Assembly: GCA_028689655.1 (NCBI GenBank)
Contig: JAQVCT010000011.1
Span: 37,282 to 101,281, forward strand
DNA from: Lachnospiraceae bacterium
GTDB lineage: Bacteria; Bacillota; Clostridia; Lachnospirales; Lachnospiraceae
Reading direction: 5' to 3'
DNA: 64,000 nt
Made by a program: the position numbers and the translations under genes
The notes under the pieces: generated by a model
What the model was told of the DNA's origin: nothing
Database searches by the model: none
What the model saw: the letters and a program-made list of their open reading frames with translations, nothing else
Shown: positions 46,003 to 55,410 of the stretch, one piece after another
How positions within the stretch are numbered: position 1 is the first letter of the stretch
Layout: each line of letters begins with the position of its first letter

Positions 46003-48108
46003 ATGGATGTAAGTCAATATCTTGAAATCTTTTTAGACGAATCAAAAGAACATTTACAGAACTTGAATACACAGATCCTGGAATTGGAACAGGATTCAGA
46101 GAACATGGACGTGATCAATGAAATATTCCGTGCTGCACATTCCTTAAAGGGAATGGCGGGAACTATGGGATACAAAAGAATGCAGGCACTGACACATGAC
46201 ATGGAAAATGTGTTCTCAGAAGTTCGCAATGGAACCATCAAAGTAAAGGCAAATATGATCGATATTCTGTTTCAATGTCTGGATGCCCTGGAGGAGTATG
46301 TATCAAGCATACAGGAGACTACCGAGGAAGGCACCAATGATAATGAGCCACTGATCAAACTGCTGAATGATATCCTCAATGGAAATGATGCAGGGGCAAC
46401 GGAAGAGAATATAGAAGAAAAGTCCGAGAGTACACCGACAGCGGCAGCTTCACAGCCAGGGGAAGAACCCTGGAAGAAGATCAAGCTTGATGATACGGAT
46501 GTATCTGTGATCAAAGCAGCCAGAGCAGAGGGTAATCAAGCCTATGGTATTACCGTATATGTTCAGGAATCCTGCTTATTAAAAGCAGCACGTTCCTTCC
46601 TGGTATTTAAAGCTCTGGAGGAGAACGGAGAAATTATCGTATCAGAACCTGCTACACAGGACATTGAAGACGAGAAATTTGATCTTGATTTCTCATTGAT
46701 CTACCTCACTGAAGATCCTTTGGATAAAGTGATTGCCAAGATCACAAATGTATCAGAGATTGAAAAAGCAATTGGCGGTGTGGTGGATATCTCAGGCGTG
46801 GAAACAGAAAAGCCAGAGGAAACAGCAGAACCGAGTGAGAAGCCGGAAGAAGATAGAGAAGCCGAGACAACGGAAACAACACCTGTATCAGTATCGGCAC
46901 AGAATGCAGTGGCAGTACCTGCAAAACAGGAGAAAAAGGCTGTAACAAAACCGGTTGTGAACAGAACGGTACGTGTAGATATCGAAAAGCTGGATGTTCT
47001 CATGAATCTGGTAAGTGAGTTGATCATTGCAAAGAACTCTCTGGTATCTGCTTCAGCAGTGGAGGAAACATCCAATACCACATTCAATGAACAGATCGAA
47101 TATCTGGAAAGTGTTACCACCAATCTTCATGAGTCTGTTATGAAAGTGAGAATGGTTCCAATCGAAAGTGTACTTACAAAATTCCCTCGTATGATTCGTG
47201 ATCTCACGAAAAAACTGGACAAAAAGATGGAATTGTACATGTCAGGTGAGGATACAGAGTTAGACAGGACCGTGGTAGATGAGATCGGAGATCCATTGAT
47301 GCATTTGCTGCGAAATTCGGCAGATCATGGTATAGAGACCCCGGAAGTGAGAAAAGCAAGAGGAAAGAACGAGACAGGATCTATTTTCCTGGATGCTTAT
47401 CAGGACGGTAACAATGTTATCATAGAGATCAGAGATGATGGTAATGGTATCGATGTGGAAGCTGTTAAAAATAGAGCCATCGAACGTGGTACGATCACAG
47501 CAGAACAGGCAGAAAATATGTCTGATAAAGATATTATTGATCTTCTGTTCCTCCCAAGCTTCTCCACAGCAAAAGTAGTATCTGATGTATCGGGCCGCGG
47601 TGTTGGACTTGATGTAGTAAGATCCAAGATCGAAGCGTTGAGCGGTGAAGTGGAAGTAAAGACAAAACTGGGAGCGGGAAGCACTTTTATTATCAGGTTA
47701 CCATTGACATTGGCAATTATTCAGGCACTGATGGTCATGGTAGGCGGAGAAAAATATGCAATCTCTCTTGGTTCCATAGAGACCATCGAGAATATTACCC
47801 CAGCCGATGTGAAACAGGTACAGTCGAAAGAGGTCATTAATCTTCGTGGCAATGTGATTCCTATTGTTCGCCTTGCGGAGGTATTGGATATCCAGTCAAA
47901 ACATGATGCAAATGAAAGCATGGTAGTTGTAATCGTGAAAAAGGGTGAAAAACTTGCAGGTATCGTAGTAGATGAATTGATGGGACAGCAGGAAATTGTT
48001 ATCAAGTCATTGGGCAAATATATCAATAAATGCAAGATGATCAGCGGTGCAACAATTCTGGGTGATGGCGAAGTAGCATTGATTCTTGATACAAACGCAT
48101 TATTTTAA
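46003..48108 (+). CDS. cheA: Chemotaxis histidine kinase CheA
   Basis: 701 residues. P1 Hpt domain with phosphorylated His at about 46 (FRAAHSLKGMAG); P2 at about 165-270; an acid and Pro-rich linker; P3 dimer helix near 325; P4 kinase with N box 'PLMHLLRNSADHGIE', G1 'IRDDGNGID', G2 'SDVSGRGVGLDVV'; and P5 CheW-like end. It phosphorylates CheY and CheB. Starts 2 nt after cheB. Confidence 0.97.
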   Translation: MDVSQYLEIFLDESKEHLQNLNTQILELEQDSENMDVINEIFRAAHSLKGMAGTMGYKRMQALTHDMENVFSEVRNGTIKVKANMIDILFQCLDALEEYVSSIQETTEEGTNDNEPLIKLLNDILNGNDAGATEENIEEKSESTPTAAASQPGEEPWKKIKLDDTDVSVIKAARAEGNQAYGITVYVQESCLLKAARSFLVFKALEENGEIIVSEPATQDIEDEKFDLDFSLIYLTEDPLDKVIAKITNVSEIEKAIGGVVDISGVETEKPEETAEPSEKPEEDREAETTETTPVSVSAQNAVAVPAKQEKKAVTKPVVNRTVRVDIEKLDVLMNLVSELIIAKNSLVSASAVEETSNTTFNEQIEYLESVTTNLHESVMKVRMVPIESVLTKFPRMIRDLTKKLDKKMELYMSGEDTELDRTVVDEIGDPLMHLLRNSADHGIETPEVRKARGKNETGSIFLDAYQDGNNVIIEIRDDGNGIDVEAVKNRAIERGTITAEQAENMSDKDIIDLLFLPSFSTAKVVSDVSGRGVGLDVVRSKIEALSGEVEVKTKLGAGSTFIIRLPLTLAIIQALMVMVGGEKYAISLGSIETIENITPADVKQVQSKEVINLRGNVIPIVRLAEVLDIQSKHDANESMVVVIVKKGEKLAGIVVDELMGQQEIVIKSLGKYINKCKMISGATILGDGEVALILDTNALF

Positions 48109-48129
48109 CAAATAATAGGAGGAAAGACC

Positions 48130-48585
48130 ATGGATGAAGTAAAGAATATAGCTGATTCTACACAGTTTATAGTCATTAAGATCGGCAACGAGCAGTTCGG
48201 TATTGATATTAAATATATAGATAATATTGTGCGTATGCAGAATATTACAAGAGTTCCCAAAGTTCCTGAGTATTTTAATGGTGTAATCAATCTTCGTGGT
48301 GAGGTAATCCCTGTGATGAGCCTTCGCCTGAAAATGGGGCTGGAGACAGATGAATTTACGAAGATGACCAGAATCATTATTATCAAATTGGAGCAGCATG
48401 AGGGTATCGGCATCATCGTGGATGAGGTAAAAGAAGTAATGTCATTAGAAAATGAGCAAATTGAGAAAGTGTCCTATGATAAAGAGGAAAAGAAGACATT
48501 CGTATATGGAGTTGGAAAAGTGGAAGAATCTTTGGTTTCCTTATTAGATCTGAACGCTGTGTTGGCTGAAAATCAGGATAAATAG
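48130..48585 (+). CDS. cheW: Chemotaxis adaptor CheW
   Basis: 151 residues, one CheW beta domain: 'TQFIVIKIGNEQFGIDIKYIDNIVRMQNITRVPKVPEYFNGVINLRGEVIPVMSLR'-type order of blocks, ending 'LVSLLDLNAVL'. Couples receptors to CheA. AGGAGG before ATG 48130. Confidence 0.97.
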   Translation: MDEVKNIADSTQFIVIKIGNEQFGIDIKYIDNIVRMQNITRVPKVPEYFNGVINLRGEVIPVMSLRLKMGLETDEFTKMTRIIIIKLEQHEGIGIIVDEVKEVMSLENEQIEKVSYDKEEKKTFVYGVGKVEESLVSLLDLNAVLAENQDK

Positions 48586-48602
48586 ACAGAAAGGAAACTG
48601 TA

Positions 48603-49220
48603 ATGTCAAATATTGATATAAATGAAATGTCACAGACCTATGTTGATGTGCTAAAAGAGATTGGTAATATTGGAGCAGGCAATGCCACCACTGCACTGGC
48701 ACAACTGCTCAATTGCAAAGTGGATATGAAAGTTCCACAGGTCAAACTCCTGAACTTTGGAGAAGTGGGGGAATTGATGGGTGGAGAAGAACAGGTCATG
48801 GCAGGAATCTATCTTGTGGTAGAGGGAGATATCAATGGCAGTATCATGTTCCTGCTGGAGTATCAGTCTGCACGTCATCTGGTATCCAAATTAATGGGAA
48901 CACAGAGTGAAGGACAGGAATTCACTGAGATGGAAATGTCAGCACTGAAAGAGATTGGAAATATTATCACAGGTGCGTATCTGAATTCATTATCTACATT
49001 GACGGGTTTAAAGATCTATCCTTCTGTACCTGATTTGAGTATTGACATGGCAGGTGCTATTCTCAGCGTTCCAGCGATTGAGTTCGGCACATTGGGAGAC
49101 AAGATCCTGCTGATTCAGACACAGTTCTCAGATGAAATTGAACTGGATGGTTACTTTGTCATGATTCCTGACGTGGAGTCGTACGGGAAAATATTGACGT
49201 CTCTGGGAATAACAATGTAA
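48603..49220 (+). CDS. cheC: CheY-P phosphatase CheC
   Basis: 205 residues. Both E..N motifs of an active CheC are present: 'LKEIGNIGAGNATTALAQLL' and 'LKEIGNIITGAYLNSLS'. It removes phosphate from CheY-P and pairs with CheD. AAAGGA precedes ATG 48603. cheD follows after 25 nt. Confidence 0.96.
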   Translation: MSNIDINEMSQTYVDVLKEIGNIGAGNATTALAQLLNCKVDMKVPQVKLLNFGEVGELMGGEEQVMAGIYLVVEGDINGSIMFLLEYQSARHLVSKLMGTQSEGQEFTEMEMSALKEIGNIITGAYLNSLSTLTGLKIYPSVPDLSIDMAGAILSVPAIEFGTLGDKILLIQTQFSDEIELDGYFVMIPDVESYGKILTSLGITM

Positions 49221-49245
49221 AACCTTGACAGATTGAAGGATAAAT

Positions 49246-49731
49246 ATGAGTGAAATTATAAAAGTAGGCATGGCAGATTTGAAAATATGTAAAAGTCCGG
49301 ATGCGCTTACTACCTTGGGATTAGGTTCCTGCGTGGGTATTGCCATCAGAGATCCCATCACGAAGGTAGGCGGGCTTGCTCATATCATGCTGCCGGATAG
49401 TACCAGAATCAGAAATAATACGAATGTACCTAAATTCGCAGATACAGGTATTGTGGAGTTGGTGAACCAGTTGGTAAAAGCTGGGGCATCAAGGTCACGA
49501 CTAGTGTCCAAGATTGCCGGTGGGGCACAGATGTTTGCGTTTCAGAATAAGACAGATCTGGTGCGTGTAGGTGAGAATAACGTACATGCATCAAAAGTAG
49601 TGTTGGGGGAATTGCGAATACCCATCCTGGCAGAGGATACGGGACTTAATTATGGTAGAACGGTTATTTTTTATCCAGAGACAGGTGAATTTCTAATCAA
49701 ATCTGTAGGAAAACAGGAAAAGGTAATCTAA
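49246..49731 (+). CDS. cheD: Receptor glutamine deamidase CheD
   Basis: 161 residues. The Cys-His pair is seen in 'LGLGSCVGIAIRDPITKVGGLAHIMLP', and 'KIAGGAQMF', 'GRTVIFYPETGEF' complete the family pattern. CheD deamidates receptor Gln residues and activates CheC. The stop overlaps the next start (TAATG). Confidence 0.96.
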   Translation: MSEIIKVGMADLKICKSPDALTTLGLGSCVGIAIRDPITKVGGLAHIMLPDSTRIRNNTNVPKFADTGIVELVNQLVKAGASRSRLVSKIAGGAQMFAFQNKTDLVRVGENNVHASKVVLGELRIPILAEDTGLNYGRTVIFYPETGEFLIKSVGKQEKVI

Positions 49732-50024
49732 TGAAGAGAAAATTGATACCACCTTACATCATGCTTCAGGCAGGTGCAATCGCCAGTATTGTGATGTTCC
49801 TTAACAATTATGAGATCAAAACAATGCTGTGGATACTGATAGCAGTGCTGATCGTATTCTATATCGTAGGAGTTATAATTCGAAAGGTGATGGACTCTTT
49901 TGATAAAGAACTGGAGAAAAAAGATAAAGCGGCAGATGAGGGCGAAGTAATCGAAAAAGAAAATACAGAAAGTGCCAATACTGGGGAAGAGAAGAAGGAA
50001 CAGGATAAAAATCCGGAAGTATAA
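49731..50024 (+). CDS. Small two-helix membrane protein of the flagellar operon
   Basis: 97 residues. Two membrane segments ('YIMLQAGAIASIVMFL' and 'MLWILIAVLIVFYIVGVII') are followed by a basic-acidic cytosolic tail rich in Lys and Glu. Its start overlaps the cheD stop and sigD follows 26 nt later, so it is co-expressed with motility genes. I do not recognise a family with a known function; it could be a membrane tether or assembly helper. Confidence 0.75.
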   Translation: MKRKLIPPYIMLQAGAIASIVMFLNNYEIKTMLWILIAVLIVFYIVGVIIRKVMDSFDKELEKKDKAADEGEVIEKENTESANTGEEKKEQDKNPEV

Positions 50025-50049
50025 CGCTTAGAACTGGGAGAAGAGCAAC

Positions 50050-50817
50050 ATGGATGAAGCAGGCAAGAGAAGACTGTGGGATGATTATGCCAGAATAAAA
50101 TCATCAGAAAACAGGGACAAGATCATTATTGAATATGCACCGCTTGTGAAACTTGTCGCTGGCAGGCTGAGCATGTATCTGGGCTACAATGTAGAATATG
50201 AGGATTTGGTGAGCTATGGAATCTTCGGACTCATTGATGCCATTGAAAAGTTTGATTATACGAAAGAAGTAAAATTTGAGACCTATGCCAGTCTCCGTAT
50301 TCGCGGCGCAATCTTAGACCAGATCAGAAAGATGGACTGGATTCCACGGACCATCCGACAAAAACAGAAAAAAATCGATGTTGCAATGAAGGAGATAGAA
50401 TGTCAGAAAGGCAGAAATGCAACAGACGAAGAGATAGCAGAACAGCTGGGAATCAATGGGGATGAATTTCTGAACTGGCAGTCTCAGATGAAGATTACAA
50501 ATATTGTGTCATTGAATGAATATCTGGAACAGGGGGCGGATATTCCCAATGACAGAAACAGTATGCAAAGGTTCGATGCACCGGAAGAAGTGATGGAACA
50601 GTCAGAGCTGAAACAGATTTTAAAAGATGCATTGGAACTGCTTACAGAAAAAGAGAAGAAGGTCATCTTACTGTATTATTATGAAGATCTGACATTGAAG
50701 GAAATCAGTAATGTATTGGAGGTGTCTGAGTCTAGAATATCACAGCTTCACACAAAGGCACTTCAGAAAATGAAGAAAAAATTAGGAAACTATATGGGGA
50801 TTCTTTCGGATATTTAA
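50050..50817 (+). CDS. sigD: Flagellar sigma factor SigD (FliA/WhiG family)
   Basis: 255 residues. Region 2: 'IIEYAPLVKLVAGRLSMYLG', 'EDLVSYGIFGLIDAIEKFDYTKEVKFETYASLRIRGAILDQIRKMDWIPR' pattern with the FliA-type 'RIRGAILD..R..DW.PR'. Region 3: 'RNATDEEIAEQLG'. Region 4: 'LTLKEISNVLEVSESRISQLHTKAL'. It directs late motility genes and matches the GCCGATAT promoter before fliK. GGGAG precedes ATG 50050. Confidence 0.97.
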   Translation: MDEAGKRRLWDDYARIKSSENRDKIIIEYAPLVKLVAGRLSMYLGYNVEYEDLVSYGIFGLIDAIEKFDYTKEVKFETYASLRIRGAILDQIRKMDWIPRTIRQKQKKIDVAMKEIECQKGRNATDEEIAEQLGINGDEFLNWQSQMKITNIVSLNEYLEQGADIPNDRNSMQRFDAPEEVMEQSELKQILKDALELLTEKEKKVILLYYYEDLTLKEISNVLEVSESRISQLHTKALQKMKKKLGNYMGILSDI

Positions 50818-50851
50818 AAGAATTTAAAGGGCAAAATGAAAATGGGGTAGA

Positions 50852-52444
50852 ATGACAATGAATGGTTATTTTCAGTTATTCCACAGTGAATGTGGCACTG
50901 GGTTGAATATTTTTCCACCCACAGATGGGGGACAACCAATTTCCATCAATGAAGTAATGGGGTATTTACAAGGTAAAAATGTAACATATGATGTAACAGC
51001 AGTCAATGTGGCGATCAGAGATGCAAAACAGCCGATCGCCATTCGTATTTCTAATCAAAAGATACTCCCGCAGCAGGAGTACATGGATGTCAAGGTGACG
51101 CCGGATACCATGAAAGCCATAGTCAGGTTCTATCCGCCTTCCGTAGGTTCCGCTGTGATGGGAAAGATGGATATTTTGAATGCATTGAGACAGCAGAAGA
51201 TTTTGTTCGGTATTGATGAAAATGCAATTGATCATTTTCTGAAACGGAGAGAATACTGCACGGATATAGAGATTGCCATTGGAAAGCCGCCCAGACAGGG
51301 GAAGGATGCGACTATCGAGTATTTTTTCAACACGGATCTGAAAGTGCGTCCCACGCGGAAGGAAGATGGCGGGGTTGATTTTTTTAATCTGAATACCATC
51401 AATCATTGCAAGAAAGGTGATATTCTGGCACGTCTGCACAAAGAAGATGCAGGCGAACGCGGCATGGGTGTATTGGGCAACGCATTGCAGCCAAGAGAAG
51501 TAAAAAAGGCATCACTGCAGTTCAGTAATCATATTACACTGTCGCCAGAGCGTGATGTGCTGACATCGGAGGTAAATGGACATGTATGTCTGGTGGGAGA
51601 CAGGGTATTTGTATCGGATGTATTCCAGGTCGAGAATGTAGATAATTCAGTGGGTAATATTGAATATGAAGGAAGTGTTCTGATCACTGGAAATGTGTGC
51701 TCCAACTTCAGTATTGTATCCCATGGCGATGTGGAAGTGCGCGGCGTGGTAGAGGGTGCATATATCAAGGCAGATGGAAACATCATCATAGCCAGGGGTA
51801 TGAATGGTATGTCCAGAGGGACATTGAAAGCAGGCGGAAATATCATTGCAAAATTTATAGAAAATGCCACTGTTGAAGCGGGTGGATATGTGGAGTCAGA
51901 GGCAATCTTACATAGTAATGTGTCCGCGAAGACAGAAGTAAATGTATTGAGCCATAAGGGATTTATTTCCGGTGGAAAAGTAATGGCTACCAATACGATC
52001 AACGTTAAGAATCTCGGTTCCTCCATGGGAGCAGATACGATCGTTGAAATAGGAATTGATCCGGAAACAAAGCAACAGTATGATAAACTGCAGAAAGAAA
52101 TTATGCAGATTCATAAGGAGCTTGCACAGATAGAGCCAATCCTGGCAAGCACCAGGCAAAAGCTGTCAAGAGGAGAAAGACTGGCTCCTGACAGACTGAA
52201 ATATGTGCAGACACTTATGGTGGCAGATAAGCAGAAAAAAGAGCGATTGATGGGCTGTAATAAAAAAATGGAAGAATTAACGATGCTGCTGGAGGGGACG
52301 CAAAGTGCCTGTGTATGCGTACACGGAGAAGTATACTCAGGAACCAAAATCGTCATAGGAGATTCCGCATTAACAGTAAAAGATACTATGAAGTACTGTA
52401 GATTTGTAAGACAAGAGGGCGAGATCAGGAACACTGCCTTATAG
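50852..52444 (+). CDS. fapA: FapA (DUF342) family protein
   Basis: 530 residues (ATG 50858 is an alternative start). An N-terminal beta domain (about 1-200) is followed by a long beta-helix: 'GNIEYEGSVLITGNVCSN', 'GDVEVRGVVEGAYIKADGNIIIARGM', 'LKAGGNIIAKFIENATVEAGGYV', and a C-terminal coiled coil (about 400-470). FapA of Vibrio links glucose signalling to flagellar pole placement; many Clostridia carry a homologue after sigD. Its exact role here is open. Confidence 0.88.
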   Translation: MTMNGYFQLFHSECGTGLNIFPPTDGGQPISINEVMGYLQGKNVTYDVTAVNVAIRDAKQPIAIRISNQKILPQQEYMDVKVTPDTMKAIVRFYPPSVGSAVMGKMDILNALRQQKILFGIDENAIDHFLKRREYCTDIEIAIGKPPRQGKDATIEYFFNTDLKVRPTRKEDGGVDFFNLNTINHCKKGDILARLHKEDAGERGMGVLGNALQPREVKKASLQFSNHITLSPERDVLTSEVNGHVCLVGDRVFVSDVFQVENVDNSVGNIEYEGSVLITGNVCSNFSIVSHGDVEVRGVVEGAYIKADGNIIIARGMNGMSRGTLKAGGNIIAKFIENATVEAGGYVESEAILHSNVSAKTEVNVLSHKGFISGGKVMATNTINVKNLGSSMGADTIVEIGIDPETKQQYDKLQKEIMQIHKELAQIEPILASTRQKLSRGERLAPDRLKYVQTLMVADKQKKERLMGCNKKMEELTMLLEGTQSACVCVHGEVYSGTKIVIGDSALTVKDTMKYCRFVRQEGEIRNTAL

Positions 52445-52490
52445 ACCTTACAGAGCATACAGATCTACAAATAGGAAAGGGTGTGGCAAT

Positions 52491-52808
52491 ATGGCAATAG
52501 GTCCAATCGAAACGAATGGAACCATTGGTAGAATGCAGGATATGAGTATTATGAAGCAGAACGAGGACAATAAACCTGTTCTGGATCAGAATAATTTTCA
52601 ACACACATTTCACAAGGAAGTGGAGAACAAAGCTTCCCAGGTAAATCATGCGGATGATGCAGAGAATAATGAGTATCAATATGATGCAAAGAAAAAAGGA
52701 AACGGTCAGTATAGTGACGAGAGGAATCCCAAAAAGAAGAAAAAAGAGAAAGAGACCTCTGACCGTGTAGTAATAAAGGGACAAAGTCATTTTGACATTA
52801 AGATTTAG
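52491..52808 (+). CDS. Small charged protein of the flagellar operon
   Basis: 105 residues, soluble, starting 'MAIGPIETNGTIGRMQDMSIMKQNEDNKPV' split by Asn/Gln-rich parts, with a strongly basic Lys run (about residues 83-90) and the end 'SHFDIKI'. GGAAAGG precedes the ATG. Its conserved start and end suggest a real gene with a flexible middle. I do not recognise its function; the setting between fapA and the SwrB-position gene suggests motility. Confidence 0.75.
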   Translation: MAIGPIETNGTIGRMQDMSIMKQNEDNKPVLDQNNFQHTFHKEVENKASQVNHADDAENNEYQYDAKKKGNGQYSDERNPKKKKKEKETSDRVVIKGQSHFDIKI

Positions 52809-52816
52809 GAGAGAGC

Positions 52817-53638
52817 ATGAGCGCGATAAGCATTATTTTACTTTTACTTGGAATAGCAGTATTTATAGCAAGTTTTGTACTACCGGAACAGAAAAATAAA
52901 GCAACAGAATCGGATCATAAGTTATCGGAGGAACTGATAAAAGAGAAACTGAACCAGGAACTGGAGCAGGTAAAAAGTCAGATCCAGGATACCGTAGATG
53001 AGACAATATCCTATTCTGTGGAGAAAACGGAGCGTTCCATGGAACGCCTGACCAATGAAAAGATACAGGCGATCAATGATTATTCGGATACAGTGTTAGA
53101 GGAAATCAATAAAAATCATAAAGAAGTCCTGTTCTTATATGACATGCTGAATGATAAGCAGACCAATTTACAGGAGACGGTAAAAACAGTCAATACCACT
53201 GTGAAAGAAGTAGAAGAAAAAATCAGTAGGGTGCAGGAAAAATTATCGGAAGAATCACAAAATCATCAACAGACCGAAAAAAAGGAAAATAAAGCAGCGC
53301 CCAGTACGACCTCAGCAACCACAACAACAGCCACAGTCGCAAAAGTGAAGGAAAGAACTGGTGCAAAGCCGAAAACAGCAGGAAAGTCCACGGCAAAGAG
53401 CACTGCCAAAGATAAGGAAGTCCTGACGGAAGAGTTTCAACCCTTACATGTAAAAGATGTGATGGATGCGAAAGCCATCAATGACATTGATATCGTAGTT
53501 GGAGAAAGCGGCAGGAATAACAATGAAAAGATTCTCGAACTCCACAAATCAGGAAAGTCCAAGATGGCAATTGCAAAAGAATTGGGTCTGGGCGTTGGTG
53601 AAGTGAAATTAGTCATTGATCTATTTGAGGGTATGTGA
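52817..53638 (+). CDS. DUF6115/SwrB-like coiled-coil membrane protein
   Basis: 273 residues. One N-terminal membrane helix (about 4-21), a long coiled coil (about 30-155), a Thr/Ala/Lys linker, and a C-terminal helix-turn-helix-like 'NNEKILELHKSGKSKMAIAKELGLGVGEVKLVIDLF'. This layout and place (after sigD, before rpsB) match Bacillus SwrB, which promotes basal body assembly and swarming. Homology to SwrB is inferred from position and architecture, since sequence similarity is low in this family. Confidence 0.8.
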   Translation: MSAISIILLLLGIAVFIASFVLPEQKNKATESDHKLSEELIKEKLNQELEQVKSQIQDTVDETISYSVEKTERSMERLTNEKIQAINDYSDTVLEEINKNHKEVLFLYDMLNDKQTNLQETVKTVNTTVKEVEEKISRVQEKLSEESQNHQQTEKKENKAAPSTTSATTTTATVAKVKERTGAKPKTAGKSTAKSTAKDKEVLTEEFQPLHVKDVMDAKAINDIDIVVGESGRNNNEKILELHKSGKSKMAIAKELGLGVGEVKLVIDLFEGM

Positions 53639-53658
53639 TACGAAAGGTACAGAGGAAG

Positions 53659-54375
53659 ATGAAATTGAAGTATTATTTACGGGGATTAGGAATCGGAATT
53701 GCAGTGACAGCTCTGGTATTGAGTGTGTCAGTGAAAAATAGTGCCAATGAGCTTACGGATGAAGAAATAAAGGCAAGAGCGTCAGAACTTGGAATGATAG
53801 AGGGAAGTTTACTGTCGGATGTATTGGAGGATAGTGCCAGTACATCCGCTGATACGCAGACTGAGACTGAGGCAGTTACGCAGACGGATCTGGCTTCAGA
53901 AACAGCATCCGGGGAAGAAGTGACAACCAGCGAAACTGTTATGACAGAAGAGGATACGGCGGCAGGCGGGACGACCGCTACAGAAGAGGCGATTGCCAGT
54001 GAAGAGACTGATACAGATAAAGATATTACTGCGAATAAGGATGCTGCTCCAAATAAAGATACGGTGACAACTACTGCTACAGATGAGAATGATGAAGTGA
54101 CCGGAAATAAGGAAAGCACTGGAAATGAAGACGCAGTGATAGCTACAGGCACGGATGAACAGAAGAAGGAACAGATAGAGATCATCGTAAACAGTGGGGA
54201 AGGTTCTCTGTCCATCAGCAGGAAACTGGAGACTGCCGGTCTGATAGATTCTGCCGCAGCATTTGACAAATATCTGTGTCAGAATGGATATGATAAGAAG
54301 ATCTGCACCGGAAGTCATATTATCATAAAGGGTGCAACCAAAGAGGAAATAGCAAAAGCAATCACTTCCCGGTAG
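53659..54375 (+). CDS. Membrane-anchored protein with MltG-N-like domain
   Basis: 238 residues from ATG 53659 (AAAGG 11 nt before); GTG 53635 overlaps the previous stop. One membrane helix (about 8-24) is followed by a Thr/Glu/Asp-rich spacer of about 110 residues. The C-terminal block 'IEIIVNSGEGSLSISRKLETAGLIDSAAAFDKYLCQNGYDKKICTGSHIII' looks like the N-terminal LysM-like part of the MltG transglycosylase; the catalytic domain is absent. It could recognise peptidoglycan near the flagellum. The last gene of the motility operon. Confidence 0.72.
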   Translation: MKLKYYLRGLGIGIAVTALVLSVSVKNSANELTDEEIKARASELGMIEGSLLSDVLEDSASTSADTQTETEAVTQTDLASETASGEEVTTSETVMTEEDTAAGGTTATEEAIASEETDTDKDITANKDAAPNKDTVTTTATDENDEVTGNKESTGNEDAVIATGTDEQKKEQIEIIVNSGEGSLSISRKLETAGLIDSAAAFDKYLCQNGYDKKICTGSHIIIKGATKEEIAKAITSR

Positions 54376-54421
54376 AAAATATAAAAATTTACAAAAATAC
54401 AAAAAGTATAAAAAACTGTGT

Positions 54422-54447
54422 AAACCCCTTGAATCAAGGGGTTTTCT
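54422..54447 (+). terminator. Terminator at the end of the flagellar operon
   Basis: AACCCCTTGA-ATC-AAGGGGTT followed by TTC: strong GC stem with a short T-run. It closes the 35-kb operon. Confidence 0.8.
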
Positions 54448-54457
54448 ATGTTATACT
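54429..54457 (+). promoter_or_regulatory. Likely rpsB promoter, overlapping the terminator
   Basis: TTGAAT (54429-54434), 17-nt spacer and TATACT (54452-54457). The -35 box lies in the loop and right arm of the terminator hairpin, so motility transcripts end where ribosomal protein transcripts begin. Confidence 0.65.
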
Positions 54458-54601
54458 GGCATAGTTGTGAAAAAACACGCATTCTGATTTATCCTTGGTG
54501 CTCCAAAACACTTGGAGTGGTGGATACAGTCTCTGACTTAACAGTAATGCGGAAGAACAGAACCCATAAGGGATTCTGAAAACCAAATGGAGGAAAGAAA
54601 T
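54458..54601 (+). ncRNA. Structured rpsB leader
   Basis: About 140 nt with hairpins CTCCAA-(AACAC)-TTGGAG near 54502-54518 and CAGAA-CCC-ATAA-GGG-A-TTCTG near 54559-54579, ending in GGAGGA before ATG 54602. It may allow S2 feedback control, as leaders of rpsB do elsewhere; that is inference. Confidence 0.45.
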
Positions 54602-55333
54602 ATGAGCGTTATTTCAATGAAACAATTATTAGAAGCAGGTGTTCATTTTGGACATCAGACAAGAAGATGGAACCCTAAGATGGCTCCTTACATCTTCACA
54701 GAGAGAAATGGTATCTACATCATCGACTTACAGAAAACAGTTGGTAAAGTGGACGAAGCTTACAAAGCTGTATGCGACATCGCAGCAGAAGGCGGAAAAG
54801 TTCTCTTTGTTGGTACAAAAAAACAGGCACAGGATGCTGTGAAAACAGAAGCTGAGCGTTGTGGAATGTACTATGTAAATGAGAGATGGTTAGGCGGTAT
54901 GCTTACCAACTTTAAGACAATCAAAAGCAGAGTTGCAAGATTGAAAGCAATCGAGACAATGTCACAGGACGGAACATTTGACGTTCTTCCTAAGAAAGAA
55001 GTTATCAACCTGAAAAAAGAATGGGAGAAACTGGAAAAGAACTTAGGCGGAATTAAAGATATGAAAGATATCCCAGATGCAATCTTCGTAGTAGATCCTA
55101 AGAAAGAAAGAATCTGCATTCAGGAAGCACACACACTTGGTATTCCACTGATCGGTATCGCTGATACGAACTGTGATCCGGAAGAATTAGATTATGTAAT
55201 CCCAGGTAATGATGATGCAATCAGAGCTGTAAAATTAATTGTTGCTAAAATGGCTGACGGAATTATCGAAGTAAACCAGGGCGAAGCAGTAGAAGTAGAA
55301 GAAGCTCCAGTGGAAGAAGCTGTAGAAGCATAA
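54602..55333 (+). CDS. rpsB: 30S ribosomal protein S2
   Basis: 243 residues from ATG 54602. '[22 protein letters not shown]', 'YIIDLQKTV', '[12 protein letters not shown]', '[13 protein letters not shown]' and '[22 protein letters not shown]' match S2 throughout. The tail is acidic (Glu-Val-Glu repeats). AGGAGG-like GGAGGA precedes the start. rpsB-tsf order is conserved. Confidence 0.98.
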   Translation: MSVISMKQLLEAGVHFGHQTRRWNPKMAPYIFTERNGIYIIDLQKTVGKVDEAYKAVCDIAAEGGKVLFVGTKKQAQDAVKTEAERCGMYYVNERWLGGMLTNFKTIKSRVARLKAIETMSQDGTFDVLPKKEVINLKKEWEKLEKNLGGIKDMKDIPDAIFVVDPKKERICIQEAHTLGIPLIGIADTNCDPEELDYVIPGNDDAIRAVKLIVAKMADGIIEVNQGEAVEVEEAPVEEAVEA

Positions 55334-55377
55334 ATTTACGGGAATTATTTAGAGAAATTTCTGTTAAGGAATGAAAC

Positions 55378-55410
55378 AAAAGGGACGATTTTATAACCGT
55401 CCCTTTTGTT
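55378..55410 (+). terminator. Terminator or attenuator between rpsB and tsf
   Basis: AAGGGACG / CGTCCCTT stem around ATTTTATAAC, then TTTG. It would lower tsf relative to rpsB. Confidence 0.75.

Noticed and set aside
53673..54269. Long minus-strand frame rich in Ser and Val opposite the MltG-N-like gene
   Set aside because: It is produced by the repetitive GAA/ACA codons of the plus-strand spacer and has no start signals.
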